Positions 16,022-24,950 of a stretch of DNA of 64,000 nt are shown here, one piece after another. The stretch spans positions 1 to 64,000 of the forward strand of contig JAAESI010000340.1 in the NCBI GenBank assembly GCA_024229515.1. Reading direction: 5' to 3'. Position 1 is the stretch's first letter. Each line of letters begins with the position of its first letter. This DNA comes from Pseudomonadota bacterium. GTDB taxonomy: Bacteria; Myxococcota_A; UBA796; UBA9615. The notes under the pieces are model-generated. The model saw only the letters and a list, made by a program, of their open reading frames with translations. It did not search any database and was not told where the DNA came from. The translations under genes were made by a program, and so were the position numbers.

Positions 16022-16933
16022 ATGGATCTCGGCCTCGCCGTCCATCGGCTCTTGACCAAGCAGCTGCCGTCGGACCTGTACTACCGGGTCCCGTCGACGA
16101 GCGCCGTGCCCCAAAAGGGCGACGTAAGCTTCCGTTGGATGGGGGCCGCGGGTTTCGAGATCGAAGCCCGCGGCCGCCGCATGCTCATCGATCCGTTCGT
16201 GAGCCGGCCCAACATCCGACAGACCCTCCTGCACCCGCTGGTGCCAGACGTTGACGCTGTGCGCCGGTACGTGGCGTCCGCCGACGTCATCTGCGCGGGG
16301 CACTCCCACCACGACCACGCGATGGACATCGGCGCCATCTGCTCCCACACCGGGGCGACGGTCTACGGCTCCGAGTCGGCGCTGCACATGGCCCGCGCCA
16401 CCGGCGCCCCGTCCGAGCTGCTGTCCCACGTGGCGGCGGGAGACGTGGTCGACCACGGCCCCTACCGGATCCGCGTGATGCGCTCGATCCACGGCAAGGT
16501 GTTCGCGGGCCGCATCCCCTCCCCCGGCGTGATGGGCGATCCGCAGGGCCCCGGCTTCCGCATCAAGCAGTACAAGGTCGGCGCCACCTTCGGGCTGCAC
16601 GTGACCGTTGGCTCAGTCAGCTTCATGCACCTGGGCTCGGCCGACTTCGTCGAGTCGGCGCTGCACGGCATGAACTGCGACGTGCTCCTGCTGTGCATCG
16701 TCGGACGCCAGGGGAGCCCCAACTTCACCCACCGCATCCTGCGCACGCTCCGCCCCAAGGTCGTGCTGCCGTGCCACTGGGACAACTTCCTCCTCCCCTT
16801 CGATCACCCCGCCCGGATCATCCCGCGGTGCAACATCGAAGGCTTCCTCGAGGAGGTCGAGACTTCCGGGGTCGACTGCGAGGTCGCGCTCCTGGACTTC
16901 TTCAGCAGCTACCGCTTCCGCGCCCAGGGCTGA
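16022..16933 (+). CDS. Metallo-beta-lactamase-fold hydrolase (UlaG-like)
   Basis: The 303-aa protein has the MBL-fold metal motifs: GHSHHDHAMD (HxHxDH), HLGSADF as the Asp-containing strand and PCHWDNF as the C-terminal His. FRWMGAAGFEIEARGRRMLIDP matches the opening strands of the UlaG/NAPE-PLD-type branch, whose members cleave phosphodiesters or lactones. No signal peptide. It starts 17 bp after the phasin-like gene, so the two may be co-transcribed, and overlaps the convergent GT2 gene by 25 bp. Confidence 0.82.
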   Translation: MDLGLAVHRLLTKQLPSDLYYRVPSTSAVPQKGDVSFRWMGAAGFEIEARGRRMLIDPFVSRPNIRQTLLHPLVPDVDAVRRYVASADVICAGHSHHDHAMDIGAICSHTGATVYGSESALHMARATGAPSELLSHVAAGDVVDHGPYRIRVMRSIHGKVFAGRIPSPGVMGDPQGPGFRIKQYKVGATFGLHVTVGSVSFMHLGSADFVESALHGMNCDVLLLCIVGRQGSPNFTHRILRTLRPKVVLPCHWDNFLLPFDHPARIIPRCNIEGFLEEVETSGVDCEVALLDFFSSYRFRAQG

Positions 16934-19340
16934 TCGGCCAGCTGATCGGCCCAACGGGCCGTCGCGTCGGCGTTGGGGTGGGTCGGGTCGTGGGGCAGGT
17001 GCCACCGTGCATCGGTCCAGGGAAGCCCGACGTCCACCGTCTCCACGCCCCGCCGATCCAGCCGCCACAGCGTCTTGCGGGTCCACCGATCGTCCGCCAG
17101 TCCGGCAACCACCACCCGCACGCCGTGCTCGGCCCCGGCCCGATGCAGCTGCGTCAGCAGGTTCGCCGTCACCGCCTGGCTGTCGACCACGAGATCCTGG
17201 CCGAAATCGGCGGCCCGCTCGATCCGATGCACCAGGACGGACCTTCGGTTGGCCTCCCAGGGACTCATCGTCGGCGCCCGCGGCGCGACCTCGGGCGTCC
17301 CTCGGCGCGTCCGCGTGGACGGCGTCGCCCCCAGGTCCCAGCCCCGCAGCGCCCGCCGCCAGTTCCGCACCAGCGTGGTCCGCTCGTCGTGGAAGGAGGC
17401 GTACCCGACGATCATCACGTCGGGCGCCGTCCCCTCGGCGACGTGCCGCTCCAGCGCCAACCACGCCTGCACCGGCCCGTACCCCGGCACCCCGCGGTTC
17501 TTCACCGACCACTCCGGCAGCGCCGCCCCCAACCGCGCCGGCAGCGTCTCGGCTTCCGCCAGCCCGAGTCCGTACACAAACGATCCGCCATGGACCTCGA
17601 CCCGGCTCCGGGCTCCCCCTCCCCGCAAACCAACCGTCACCGCCGCGGCCTCCCCCGCCGCACCCCCGCGGCATCCCATCGCGTCGTGCCGCACCCCAAT
17701 CGTCGGCCCGTCCCGATGCGCCACCGAGTACGCCCCCGGCTTCAACCGCCACCCGAACACCTCATCCGGCTCCACCGCCTCCGGCTCGAACGCAAACCGA
17801 GGCTCGGGATCGCTCCAGACCTCCGCCCCAGTCGTCCGCAGCCCGACCTCAGCCCCGACGAGCGCCAACCCCGCCGCCACCGCCGCCGTCGCCCACGACA
17901 AGCGCCCCGCGGGCACCACCGCCGCCCCCAGGCTGGCTCCCGCGAGGCCCACGAAGCCGACCGCGTGCAGCCCCAGGATCAGGCCGCCGTACAGCTGCCC
18001 GCCCCCGAACTGCCACGCCGAGCCGAGGCCCAGCCAGAGCCCGAGCGCGAGCTCGAACCAGACCATCGGGGGCACCGCCGCCTTCGCCCGAACGGTGCTG
18101 CGGTCCCCGACCTTCGGCGGGCGCACGAACGGCGAGACCCGACCGCTCCAGCCGTCGACCACCGCCCACGCGTTGTGGGGCGCCATCGCCGCCGAGAACG
18201 CCAGGAAGGGGGGAAACAGGACCGCGGTCCGGACCACTCCGCGGAGCCACCCCGAGCGCTTGATGCAGGCCGTGCCGTAGGCCGCCATCAGCACCACCGC
18301 GGTGAGCTGCAGCGGCACGCTCGCGATCCCCAGCGCGGCGCCGTAGGCCGGTCCCTCCGTCAGCGCGATCCGACCGAGCAGAGGAGCCAGCATCAGGATC
18401 GCCATGACGGCGAGGAACACCGAGCCGCCGCCGAGGTGGGCCGTCCCCTGAAGCTTGCGCCGGAGCGGCTCGTCGGAGCGCCAGACGGTGCCCAGGAGCT
18501 TGCGCGCGACCTGCGCGCCGCCCTTCATCCAGCGGAACTGCTGGGTGCGCACGGCGCCGATCTGCGCGGGCACCTCGGACGGCACCGCGACCTCCTCCAG
18601 GTTGCGCACCTGCCAGCCCCGCAGCCCCGCTCGGAAGCCCAGATCCAGGTCCTCGGTCAGCGAGTCGGCGGACCAACCGCCGGCGGCGTCGATGCAGGCC
18701 CGCCGCCACACCCCGGCGGTGCCGTTGAAGCCGAACAGCAGCCCCCCCCGATGCCGCGCGGGCTGCTCGACGGCGAAGTGCGCGTCCAGATGCAGCGACA
18801 GCAGCCGGGTGAACAGGTTGGCGTCGCGGTTGAGCCACCCCCAGCGCGCGCCTGCACGAGGCCGACCTCCGGGGTGAAGGCATCGACGCAGCGGACGAGG
18901 AAGTCGGGGTGGGGGCGGAAGTCGGCGTCGAGGATCGCGACGAACTCGCCCGTCGCACTCTCCAGCCCGGCGGCCAGGGCGCCGGCTTTGAAGCCGGAGC
19001 GGTCGGGGCGGCGCACGTGCTGGATGTCGAGCCGATCGGCGAGGCGCGCGACCGCGGCGGCGGCCAGCGGCACGGTGCCGTCGGTCGAGTCGTCGAGCAC
19101 CTGGATCTGGAGCTTGTCCGCGGGCCAGTCGAGGCGCCCCACGGAGGCGACGAGGTCTTCGACCACGGCGGCCTCGTTGTACAGCGGCAGCTGGACCGTA
19201 ACGGCGGGGCGGTGGTCGCGGGGGACGACGGGAGCGGCCCGCCGGCTCCAGGCGATCCACAGCAGGTGCGCCTGGGCGAGGCCGTAGAGCCCCACCACCA
19301 CCGCCGCTATTGCGTAGATCCCGACCGCCAGCCCAGCCAC
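16909..19340 (-). CDS. GT2 polysaccharide synthase fused to SGNH-like domain, apparent 2-nt frameshift
   Basis: Read as one gene it encodes about 809 aa. The first frame (19340 to about 18850) gives an N-terminal membrane segment, LPLYNE, LDDSTD and DADFRP. The second frame (about 18845 to 16909) continues with FNGTAG, TEDLDLGFR and QQFRWMKG, completing the D,D,D,QxxRW set of processive GT2 enzymes of the cellulose/mannan synthase type, followed by several membrane segments. From about residue 560 an SGNH/AlgX-like domain follows: HGGSFVYG (Ser block), NRGVPGYGPVQ and DPTHPN (Asp-His block). The frames meet at GCGCGCGC (18844-18851); removing one GC restores QARWGWLNR. The indel may be an assembly error or a slippage site. 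Confidence 0.78.
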
Positions 19341-19401
19341 GGCGCGACCTTACCGGCCTGAAGCCTTGAGCCCAGCCCGATCAGCATGTACCTCTGAGGC
19401 G

Positions 19402-20715
19402 ATGCTCAAGCTCACCCCGTCTGTGTTCGAAGCGCGGCGCGCGACGCTGCTGGACGCCATGCCCGATGGCTCGGCGCTGCTCCTCCCCACGAACCCGGAG
19501 CGCACCCGCTCCAACGACACGGAGTACCCCTTCCGGCCGAGCTCCGACTTCTACTACGTCACCGGCTACGACGAGCCCGAGGCGTGGGCGGTGCTCAAGA
19601 AGAACGGCACGGACAAGCCGTACACGTTGTTCGTGCTCCCGAAGGACCCCGAGCGGGAGGTCTGGACGGGCATCCGCCACGGACCCGAGGGCGCGGTCGG
19701 CACCTTCGGCGCGGACCAGGCGTTCGTGACCGAGGAGTTCGACGCCAAGCTCGGCGAGCTGCTGGAGGACGTGACCGACCTGTACTTCGGCTTCGGCCGG
19801 CACCCCGAGGTCGAGCCGAAGGTCCAGGAGGTGCTCAACCGCGTGCGCAAGGGCCGCAAGTCCGGGCTCGGGCCGGCGACGCTGCGCGATTCCCACGACT
19901 TCCTCGCCGAGTTCCGGTTGCGCAAGACCGACGACGAGGTCGCGCTCATGCGCGAGGGCGCGCGGCTCACCCACCTGGCCCACGTCGCCGCGATGGAGCA
20001 GGTCCGGCCGGGCATGCGGGAGTACGAGATCCAGGCGCTGATCGAGTACACGTTCCGCCGCAACGGAGCGTGGGGCTGGGCCTACCAGTCGATCGTCGCG
20101 GCCGGCGCCAACGCCTGCATCCTCCACTACGTGAAGAACGACGTGGCCTTCGCCGACGGCGACCTGATGCTCATCGACGCGGGCGCGGAGATCGACGGCT
20201 ACGCCACCGACGTCACCCGCACCTCACCGGTCAGCGGCACCTTCACCCCGCCCCAGCGCGATCTGTACAACCTCGTGCTCGCCTCCCAGATCGAGGCGGT
20301 GGACGCCACGGTGACGGGAGCGACGATCGACGGCATCCACGAGAGCGTGGTCAAGACGCTGACCCAGGGGATGATCGACCTGGGGATTCTGACCGGGTCG
20401 GTCGACGAGGCGATCGAGACCGAGTCCTTCAAGAAGTACTACATGCACCGCACCAGCCACTGGCTGGGGATGGATGTGCACGACGTCGGCCGCTACACGC
20501 TGACCTCGGGCGACGCCCGCCCCCTCGGCCCCGGCATGGTCATCACGATCGAGCCGGGCCTCTACATCCCGCCGAACGACGAAGACGTGCCCGAGCAGTT
20601 CCGCGGCCTCGGGATCCGGATCGAGGACGACGTGCTCGTCACCGAGGACGGCAACGAAAACCTCACCGCGTCGATCCCCAAGACCATCGAGGACATCGAG
20701 GCGCTCCGGGCCTAA
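19402..20715 (+). CDS. pepP: Xaa-Pro aminopeptidase
   Basis: The 437-aa M24B enzyme has an N-terminal aminopeptidase P domain (PFRPSSDFYYVTGYDEPEA) and a C-terminal pita-bread domain. Dimetal ligands are visible: Asp in LIDAGAEI and in ATDVTR, His in TSHWLGMDVHD, Glu in ITIEPGLYI and in GIRIEDD. It removes N-terminal residues preceding proline. ATG 19402 was chosen over the ORF-track start because family proteins begin close to this point and GAGG precedes it. Convergent with the CPBP gene (4-bp overlap). Confidence 0.93.
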   Translation: MLKLTPSVFEARRATLLDAMPDGSALLLPTNPERTRSNDTEYPFRPSSDFYYVTGYDEPEAWAVLKKNGTDKPYTLFVLPKDPEREVWTGIRHGPEGAVGTFGADQAFVTEEFDAKLGELLEDVTDLYFGFGRHPEVEPKVQEVLNRVRKGRKSGLGPATLRDSHDFLAEFRLRKTDDEVALMREGARLTHLAHVAAMEQVRPGMREYEIQALIEYTFRRNGAWGWAYQSIVAAGANACILHYVKNDVAFADGDLMLIDAGAEIDGYATDVTRTSPVSGTFTPPQRDLYNLVLASQIEAVDATVTGATIDGIHESVVKTLTQGMIDLGILTGSVDEAIETESFKKYYMHRTSHWLGMDVHDVGRYTLTSGDARPLGPGMVITIEPGLYIPPNDEDVPEQFRGLGIRIEDDVLVTEDGNENLTASIPKTIEDIEALRA

Positions 20716-21395
20716 CCGAACAAGAGCACCCAGCCGATCCCGAAGACAGATACGTCGACGATGGCGTGGCTGACCCAGGGGACCCAGACGCTGCGGTAGC
20801 GCTCGTAGATGGCGGACCAGATCAGGCCCCCGGTGAAGATCCCGGCGCACGCGATGGCGGTGGTCTTGAGATCGCAGAACGACGACAGCGCCAGCCAGTG
20901 GTGGGGCACGAACGCCAGCGCCGCGAGGAACACCCCGCCGGCCCGGCCGACCAGCTGCTCGGCCTTGCGGAAGATGAACCAGCGGTAGACGTACTCCTCG
21001 AGCACCGAGTTGGCGAAGATCCAGTAGGCGGCCACCCCCAGGTAGACCGCCGGGCTCGCCAACCCCGTCTCGGCGAAGACCGCCCGAGCATCCGCGGGGT
21101 CGATCCAGTTCGCTCCGACGACCAGGTACGCCACCGCGATGATGGCGGCGATGAGCAGCCCGCTGAGGGCGCTGACTCCGAATCCCCCCTTGCTCGGTCG
21201 GGACCAGCTGAGCGGCTCTTTGTCGACGTACAGCAGCCACACCAGGGGCAGCGCTGCCATCCAGACCTTGGCCCCCGCCCACAAGGCGACCGTGAGCGAC
21301 GCCTTGCCGGCGAACAGCCCGACGATCCCGCTGAGGCAGGGTGCTGGAACGATGAGAAGAAGGGCGAGGAGGGCGCGACGATCAAGTGTCGGCAT
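20712..21395 (-). CDS. CPBP family intramembrane metalloprotease
   Basis: The 227-aa multi-pass membrane protein carries the three CPBP (CAAX protease/Abi) motifs: EEYVYRWF (EExxxR), FVPHHW (second motif His) and SHAIVD (HxxxD). Family members process prenylated proteins or bacterial substrates in the membrane. It lies 45 bp downstream of the terminator of the candidate non-coding RNA, so it is probably not on the same transcript. Confidence 0.85.
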   Translation of the reverse strand: MPTLDRRALLALLLIVPAPCLSGIVGLFAGKASLTVALWAGAKVWMAALPLVWLLYVDKEPLSWSRPSKGGFGVSALSGLLIAAIIAVAYLVVGANWIDPADARAVFAETGLASPAVYLGVAAYWIFANSVLEEYVYRWFIFRKAEQLVGRAGGVFLAALAFVPHHWLALSSFCDLKTTAIACAGIFTGGLIWSAIYERYRSVWVPWVSHAIVDVSVFGIGWVLLFG

Positions 21396-21440
21396 GCCCG
21401 ATCGGACCCGGTAGCAGGTCTTTGGATTCCCCCAGAACGG

Positions 21441-21466
21441 AAAAAGAGGAAGGTGACGCCCTCCTC
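21441..21466 (-). terminator. Rho-independent terminator of the candidate ncRNA
   Basis: On the minus strand, GAGGAGG-GCGTCA-CCTTCCTC forms a 7-bp stem with one bulged T, directly followed by TTTTT. No minus-strand protein gene ends near it, so it marks the 3' end of a non-coding transcript coming from higher coordinates. Confidence 0.65.
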
Positions 21467-22803
21467 AATTCCGTATTCCGGGGATGTGTTGCCGGTGCTC
21501 AGCGCCTCCCGAAGGGGGTGCTTCGCGGCGCTCGGCGCCCCCGAGGGGGAGCTTCGCATCCGGCGGGTACCAGACCCTCGCCGCGGGCAAGCCCGCTGCT
21601 CCGGCCCAGTGGGTCGGCCGCCTCCCCCGCGTTCCGTGGCAAGCCACATCGCGCAGGTTCGGCAACCTTCCACCCAGCTTCCTCGGACCAACGTCCCGCC
21701 GGTGCTTCCTCCCGTCGCCCGCCGCCGGCCGAAGCCAGCAACAGTCTCCAGGTCTCCACCCCGGCTCGGCCCCGAACCGCCTCCCGTCGCCTCCAACCAG
21801 CCGAAGCCAGCCTTCACCTCCGAGCGGCCGTCCAGCGCAGCCCCAGCCGAGCCGCCAGCCCCCGAGGGGACCGACTCAGCAGCCCCCGAGGGGACCGCGT
21901 CGCCCAACCGGAACCAGCCCGGTTCCGCGTGGTGGGGGACACCGCCGCACATCCACCGGCAAGCCGGCTTCCGCGCTGCAGCAGGGCCGCTCCCCGTCCA
22001 CCGGCAAGCCGGCAGTCGTGTCGCAACCCGGGTGCCGCTCCCGTCTCCCCCCGGCAAGCCGAGAGTCGAGGGCGCAGCGTCCCCAGTTCCTTTGACCAGA
22101 CCCCGCCACCGCAAGCAGCGGCACGGACCAGTCCCAACCTTCTTGCCCAGCGCCCCGAGGGGCCCCGCGCCGTCCAGCCGGCCAGGATGCAAGATCGTTT
22201 GTCTCTCCAGGGGTTTGCGCCCGATGGGTTCCGCCGCGACCCGAAGGTCCCGGCGCGCCTCTCCCGGAGTTGGGATGTCCTACTAAGCTTCAACGGTCCG
22301 GTACCAGCTCGGTTTGGCCTTCGCTGGTCCGCCTGCGACCTCTCAACCGCCACCCGAAGGTGACCGCCTGGCCCTTGGCGTATTCCCGGAGCCACCTTGG
22401 TCCGACCCGAATGGGACAGACACGAACGTCTCACATGGACTTACCCTCTCCCTCAGAGACTCACCTGTCGAGCAGCCAGCCGAAGCCAGCTCCCCTCATG
22501 AGTTTTCCAGCCCCTACAGCACATCAAGCCAGGGAGATTCACCAACACGGGGTTCCACACCCGCTGTGGTCCGCCTACGCCGTTGGTCCGGCCTTGACGG
22601 TTTGCTCCCCCCCTGACCCTGCCGGCTTGTTTCATCCGGCGGCACTCATGGGGTTCTCAGAGCTGCCTGCGTCGGGTTCAGTGCCCCCCGAGGGGGACGG
22701 CGAACCAGCCTGCGAGCTGCCCTTCGATTCCTGCTCCGCACACGACCGAGGCCGGTGCGACTTCCTGGAAGGGTTATTCGGTTTTCAAAAGAGCGTCACC
22801 TTC
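21441..22803 (-). ncRNA. Candidate large structured non-coding RNA, about 1.36 kb
   Basis: No credible ORF exists here in any frame: all ORFs are short or Arg/Pro/Ser-rich with no recognisable domain. On the minus strand the interval starts with GAAGGTGACGC (22803-22793) and ends with GCGTCACCTTC (21459-21449), an 11-bp perfect closing helix, immediately before a U-tract. Inside are at least five hairpins with CUUG loops (plus-strand 21583-21596, 21636-21647, 21955-21968, about 21998-22014 and 22046-22066). There are also three near-identical UGGC-UUCG-GCYG hairpins and several CCC-CUCG-GGG hairpins, one of them a tandem pair. Many stems close only with G-U pairs if read on the minus strand, although at least one (near 21503-21526) fits the plus strand better. 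It shows no landmarks of RNase P RNA, tmRNA, SRP, 6S or rRNA. Function unknown. Confidence 0.6.
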
Positions 22804-22810
22804 TGAAAAG

Positions 22811-22839
22811 AGATTAGGAAACGAACTCCAGGTTCCGAA
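22811..22839 (-). promoter_or_regulatory. Possible promoter of the candidate ncRNA
   Basis: On the minus strand: TTCGGA (22839-22834), 17-nt spacer, TAATCT (22816-22811). The -10 keeps the key A2 and T6 positions; the -35 is weak. Seven nt downstream is the first base of the 11-bp closing helix, which would put the RNA 5' end exactly at the helix. Confidence 0.35.
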
Positions 22840-22886
22840 GTGCGGATCAGCGAGGTTCTTCCGGATGGCCGGATTCCGGTGTGAGA

Positions 22887-22910
22887 ACAGGCACTTTCGC
22901 GCCTGTTTTT
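22887..22910 (+). terminator. Hairpin with T-tract on the plus strand
   Basis: ACAGGCAC-TTTC-GCGCCTGT followed by TTTT; the stem has one A-C mismatch on the plus strand but is fully paired (one G-U) with a GAAA loop on the minus strand. It could stop plus-strand or antisense transcription or be part of a structured leader. Neighbouring small hairpins (CCGGA/TCCGG near 22862-22880 and GCCGCAT/ATGCGGC near 22930-22952) fill the rest of the gap up to 22980. Confidence 0.35.
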
Positions 22911-22983
22911 CGCCAATGAAAACGGGGCTGCCGCATTCACAATCGATGCGGCCCGCAATCAAGACCGAAACCTGGGGATCCCC

Positions 22984-23022
22984 AAGAAGAAGAGACCCGA
23001 TCGGATACCGATCGGGCCTCTT
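22984..23022 (-). terminator. Terminator of the MopE-repeat operon
   Basis: On the minus strand AAGAGGCCCGATCGG-TAT-CCGATCGGGTCTCTT makes a 15-bp stem (one G-U pair) followed by the T-rich CTTCTT. It lies 36-74 bp past the stop codon of the 630-aa repeat protein. A 12-bp palindrome TGGGGATCCCCA lies just beyond it at about 22973-22984. Confidence 0.6.
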
Positions 23023-23057
23023 CGGAAGGGGTTCGAGAACCCGCTAAGTACGCGGGA

Positions 23058-24950
23058 TCAGGGGGAGCAGGAGTATTCGATCTGCAGGCTCGCCGTGTCG
23101 GTGGCGCCGTTGCAGTCGTTGACCTGCACTTCGACCTCGTAGGTGCCGGCGGAGAAGCCCGTGCAGCCCACGCTCATCGACAGGTTCACGGTGGCGTTGC
23201 CGCCGCCGTTGTCGGTCACCTCGGGCGGGTTGCCGTCGCCGGAGACCTTGCTCGCGGACCACTGGTAGTACAGCGGGTCGCCGTCGGCGTCGGCGGTGAC
23301 GCTGGCGTCGACGGGGAAGACGGGCTCGCAGGGGTTGCAGCCCGAGCAGGCGCCGTAGGGGTCGAACGTGCAGGTGGTCGAGCCAGCCTGGTTGATGTTG
23401 CCGCCGGAGAAGGCCGCGACCGGGGGGGCGTTGCCGGGGCGCGCCGCGACCGTGAAGCCGACCGTGGCGGGGGCCGAGGTGTACGTGCCGTCGGTCACCT
23501 GCAGCGCGACGGCCCAGTAGCCGGCGCTGTCGGGGGTGAACGATGCGTTCATCTCGAAGCGGCCGGCGATGTCGTCGTCGTCGAGCTGGGACAGCGGCGG
23601 GCGGGTCGTGAAGAACCACGTGAAGTCGAGGGTGTCGCCGTCGGGGTCGAAGGAGTTGGCAGCGGTCAGCTCGACCGGGGCGCAGGCCTGCGGGTCCGTG
23701 GCGACCGTCCCAATGGCGATCGGCGGGTTGGTGTAGCCGAGGCCGTCGCAGTCGTTGTCGATGCCGTCGTCCAGCTCCAGGGCGCCGGGGTAGATGGCGC
23801 TGTTGTCGTCGTTGCAGTCGCCGTCAGCCTCGGAGAAGCCGTCGCCGTCGTCGTCGCTGTCGGCCATGTCCTCGTCGATGAGGAGGTCGCAGTCGTTGTC
23901 GAGGCCGTCGAGGTACTCGGGGGCGCCGGGGTAGGTGTAGGGGTTGGTGTCGTCGCAGTCGCCGGCGAGGTCGGTGAACCCGTCGCCGTCGTCGTCGGTG
24001 GCGACGGTGCCGTCGTCGATCTGGCCGTTGCAGTCGTTGTCCGCGCCGTCGGGCAGCTCGTCGGCGCCCGGGAACGTGTCGGCGTCGCCGTCGTCGCAGT
24101 CGCCCTCGAGCTCCGTGACCCCGTCACCGTCGTCGTCGTAGCCGACGGTGTGCTCGTCGATGACGCCGTCGCAGTCGTTGTCGACCCCGTCCAGCAGCTC
24201 GCCCGAGGCGGGGGAGATGGAGGCGTTGGCGTCGTTGCAGTCGCCCTCGTCCTCGGAGAAGCCGTCGCCGTCGTCGTCGTAGGCGTCGGTGCCGTCGTCG
24301 ATGAGGGTGTTGCAGTTCTCGTCGATGCCGTTGATGAGCTCCTCGGCGCCCGGGTAGACGCTGGCGTCGCCGTCATCGCAGTCGCCCTGCAGGTCGGTGA
24401 AGCCGTCGCCGTCGTCGTCGACCTCGTCGCTGCCCTCGTCGACTTCGCCGTCGCAGTCGTTGTCGAGGCCGTCGGGGGCCTCGGGGGCGCCGGGGTAGAT
24501 CGTGGCGTCGTCGTCGTTGCAGTCGCCCTCGGCCACCGCGAAGCCGTCCTCGTCGCCGTCGATGCCGGCGCCCACGAGCACCGGGATGCTGCGGCTGGCC
24601 GTACCGCGCGCGTCGGTGACGGAGATGGTGATGAGCACGACGCCCTCGTCGTAGGGGGCGGTCCAGGAGGTGGCTGCCGCCTCGGGCTCGGTGAAGGCGC
24701 CGCCGTCCTCGAGGCCGTCCTCACGCTCGCCGGTCCAGGCGTACGAGAGCGTGCCCGTGCCGAGTGCTTCGACCTCCATGGAGATCGTCAGGCCGCCCGT
24801 GACGTTGGTCGTCTCGATGTCGACCGCGAGGATGTCGGGCGGATCCAACTGCAGCACCGTGGGCGCACACGAGGGTGCCCCGACCGCCAGCAGCAGCCCG
24901 CCCAGGGCCATGAGGGGGAGGAGATACGCGGGGCGAGTGGAGTGGGTCAT
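23058..24950 (-). CDS. Secreted MopE-type metal-binding-repeat protein with C-terminal Ig/PKD-like domains
   Basis: The 630-aa product has a signal/lipoprotein-like leader (LLLAVGAPSCAP) and an Ig/PKD-like beta domain (about residues 30-130). About seven tandem repeats of the Asp-rich form DDDGDG(F/V)...GDCDD...YPGA.E..DG.DNDCDG.IDEG follow (about 130-415), then two further PKD-like domains. The repeats match the putative metal-binding motif found in MopE-type and many myxobacterial surface proteins, with paired Cys and Ca2+-binding Asp. ATG overlaps the upstream gene stop by 4 bp (ATGA), so the two repeat genes form an operon. Confidence 0.82.
   Translation of the reverse strand: MTHSTRPAYLLPLMALGGLLLAVGAPSCAPTVLQLDPPDILAVDIETTNVTGGLTISMEVEALGTGTLSYAWTGEREDGLEDGGAFTEPEAAATSWTAPYDEGVVLITISVTDARGTASRSIPVLVGAGIDGDEDGFAVAEGDCNDDDATIYPGAPEAPDGLDNDCDGEVDEGSDEVDDDGDGFTDLQGDCDDGDASVYPGAEELINGIDENCNTLIDDGTDAYDDDGDGFSEDEGDCNDANASISPASGELLDGVDNDCDGVIDEHTVGYDDDGDGVTELEGDCDDGDADTFPGADELPDGADNDCNGQIDDGTVATDDDGDGFTDLAGDCDDTNPYTYPGAPEYLDGLDNDCDLLIDEDMADSDDDGDGFSEADGDCNDDNSAIYPGALELDDGIDNDCDGLGYTNPPIAIGTVATDPQACAPVELTAANSFDPDGDTLDFTWFFTTRPPLSQLDDDDIAGRFEMNASFTPDSAGYWAVALQVTDGTYTSAPATVGFTVAARPGNAPPVAAFSGGNINQAGSTTCTFDPYGACSGCNPCEPVFPVDASVTADADGDPLYYQWSASKVSGDGNPPEVTDNGGGNATVNLSMSVGCTGFSAGTYEVEVQVNDCNGATDTASLQIEYSCSP

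Noticed and set aside
21490-22100. CRISPR-like array suggested by repeated GGCAAGCC and CCGAGGGG words
   Set aside because: Words are only 8-10 bp, are palindromic and irregularly spaced, and there are no cas genes; they are RNA hairpin loops.
21386-22363. 325-aa plus-strand ORF in the gene-free region, and the 456-aa minus ORF 20822-22192
   Set aside because: Arg/Pro/Ser-rich with no domain; the longest one enters the CPBP gene out of frame. Hairpins and terminator fit a non-coding RNA better.
22453-22635. 60-aa minus-strand ORF (MKQAGRVRGG...) inside the candidate ncRNA
   Set aside because: No family match that I recognise and no ribosome-binding site; likely translation of structured RNA sequence, although a small ORF in the RNA cannot be excluded.
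21441-22960. Possible RNase P RNA, tmRNA, rRNA fragment or group II intron
   Set aside because: No RNase P or tmRNA consensus segments, no domain V-like hairpin, no reverse transcriptase and no rRNA landmarks were found on either strand.
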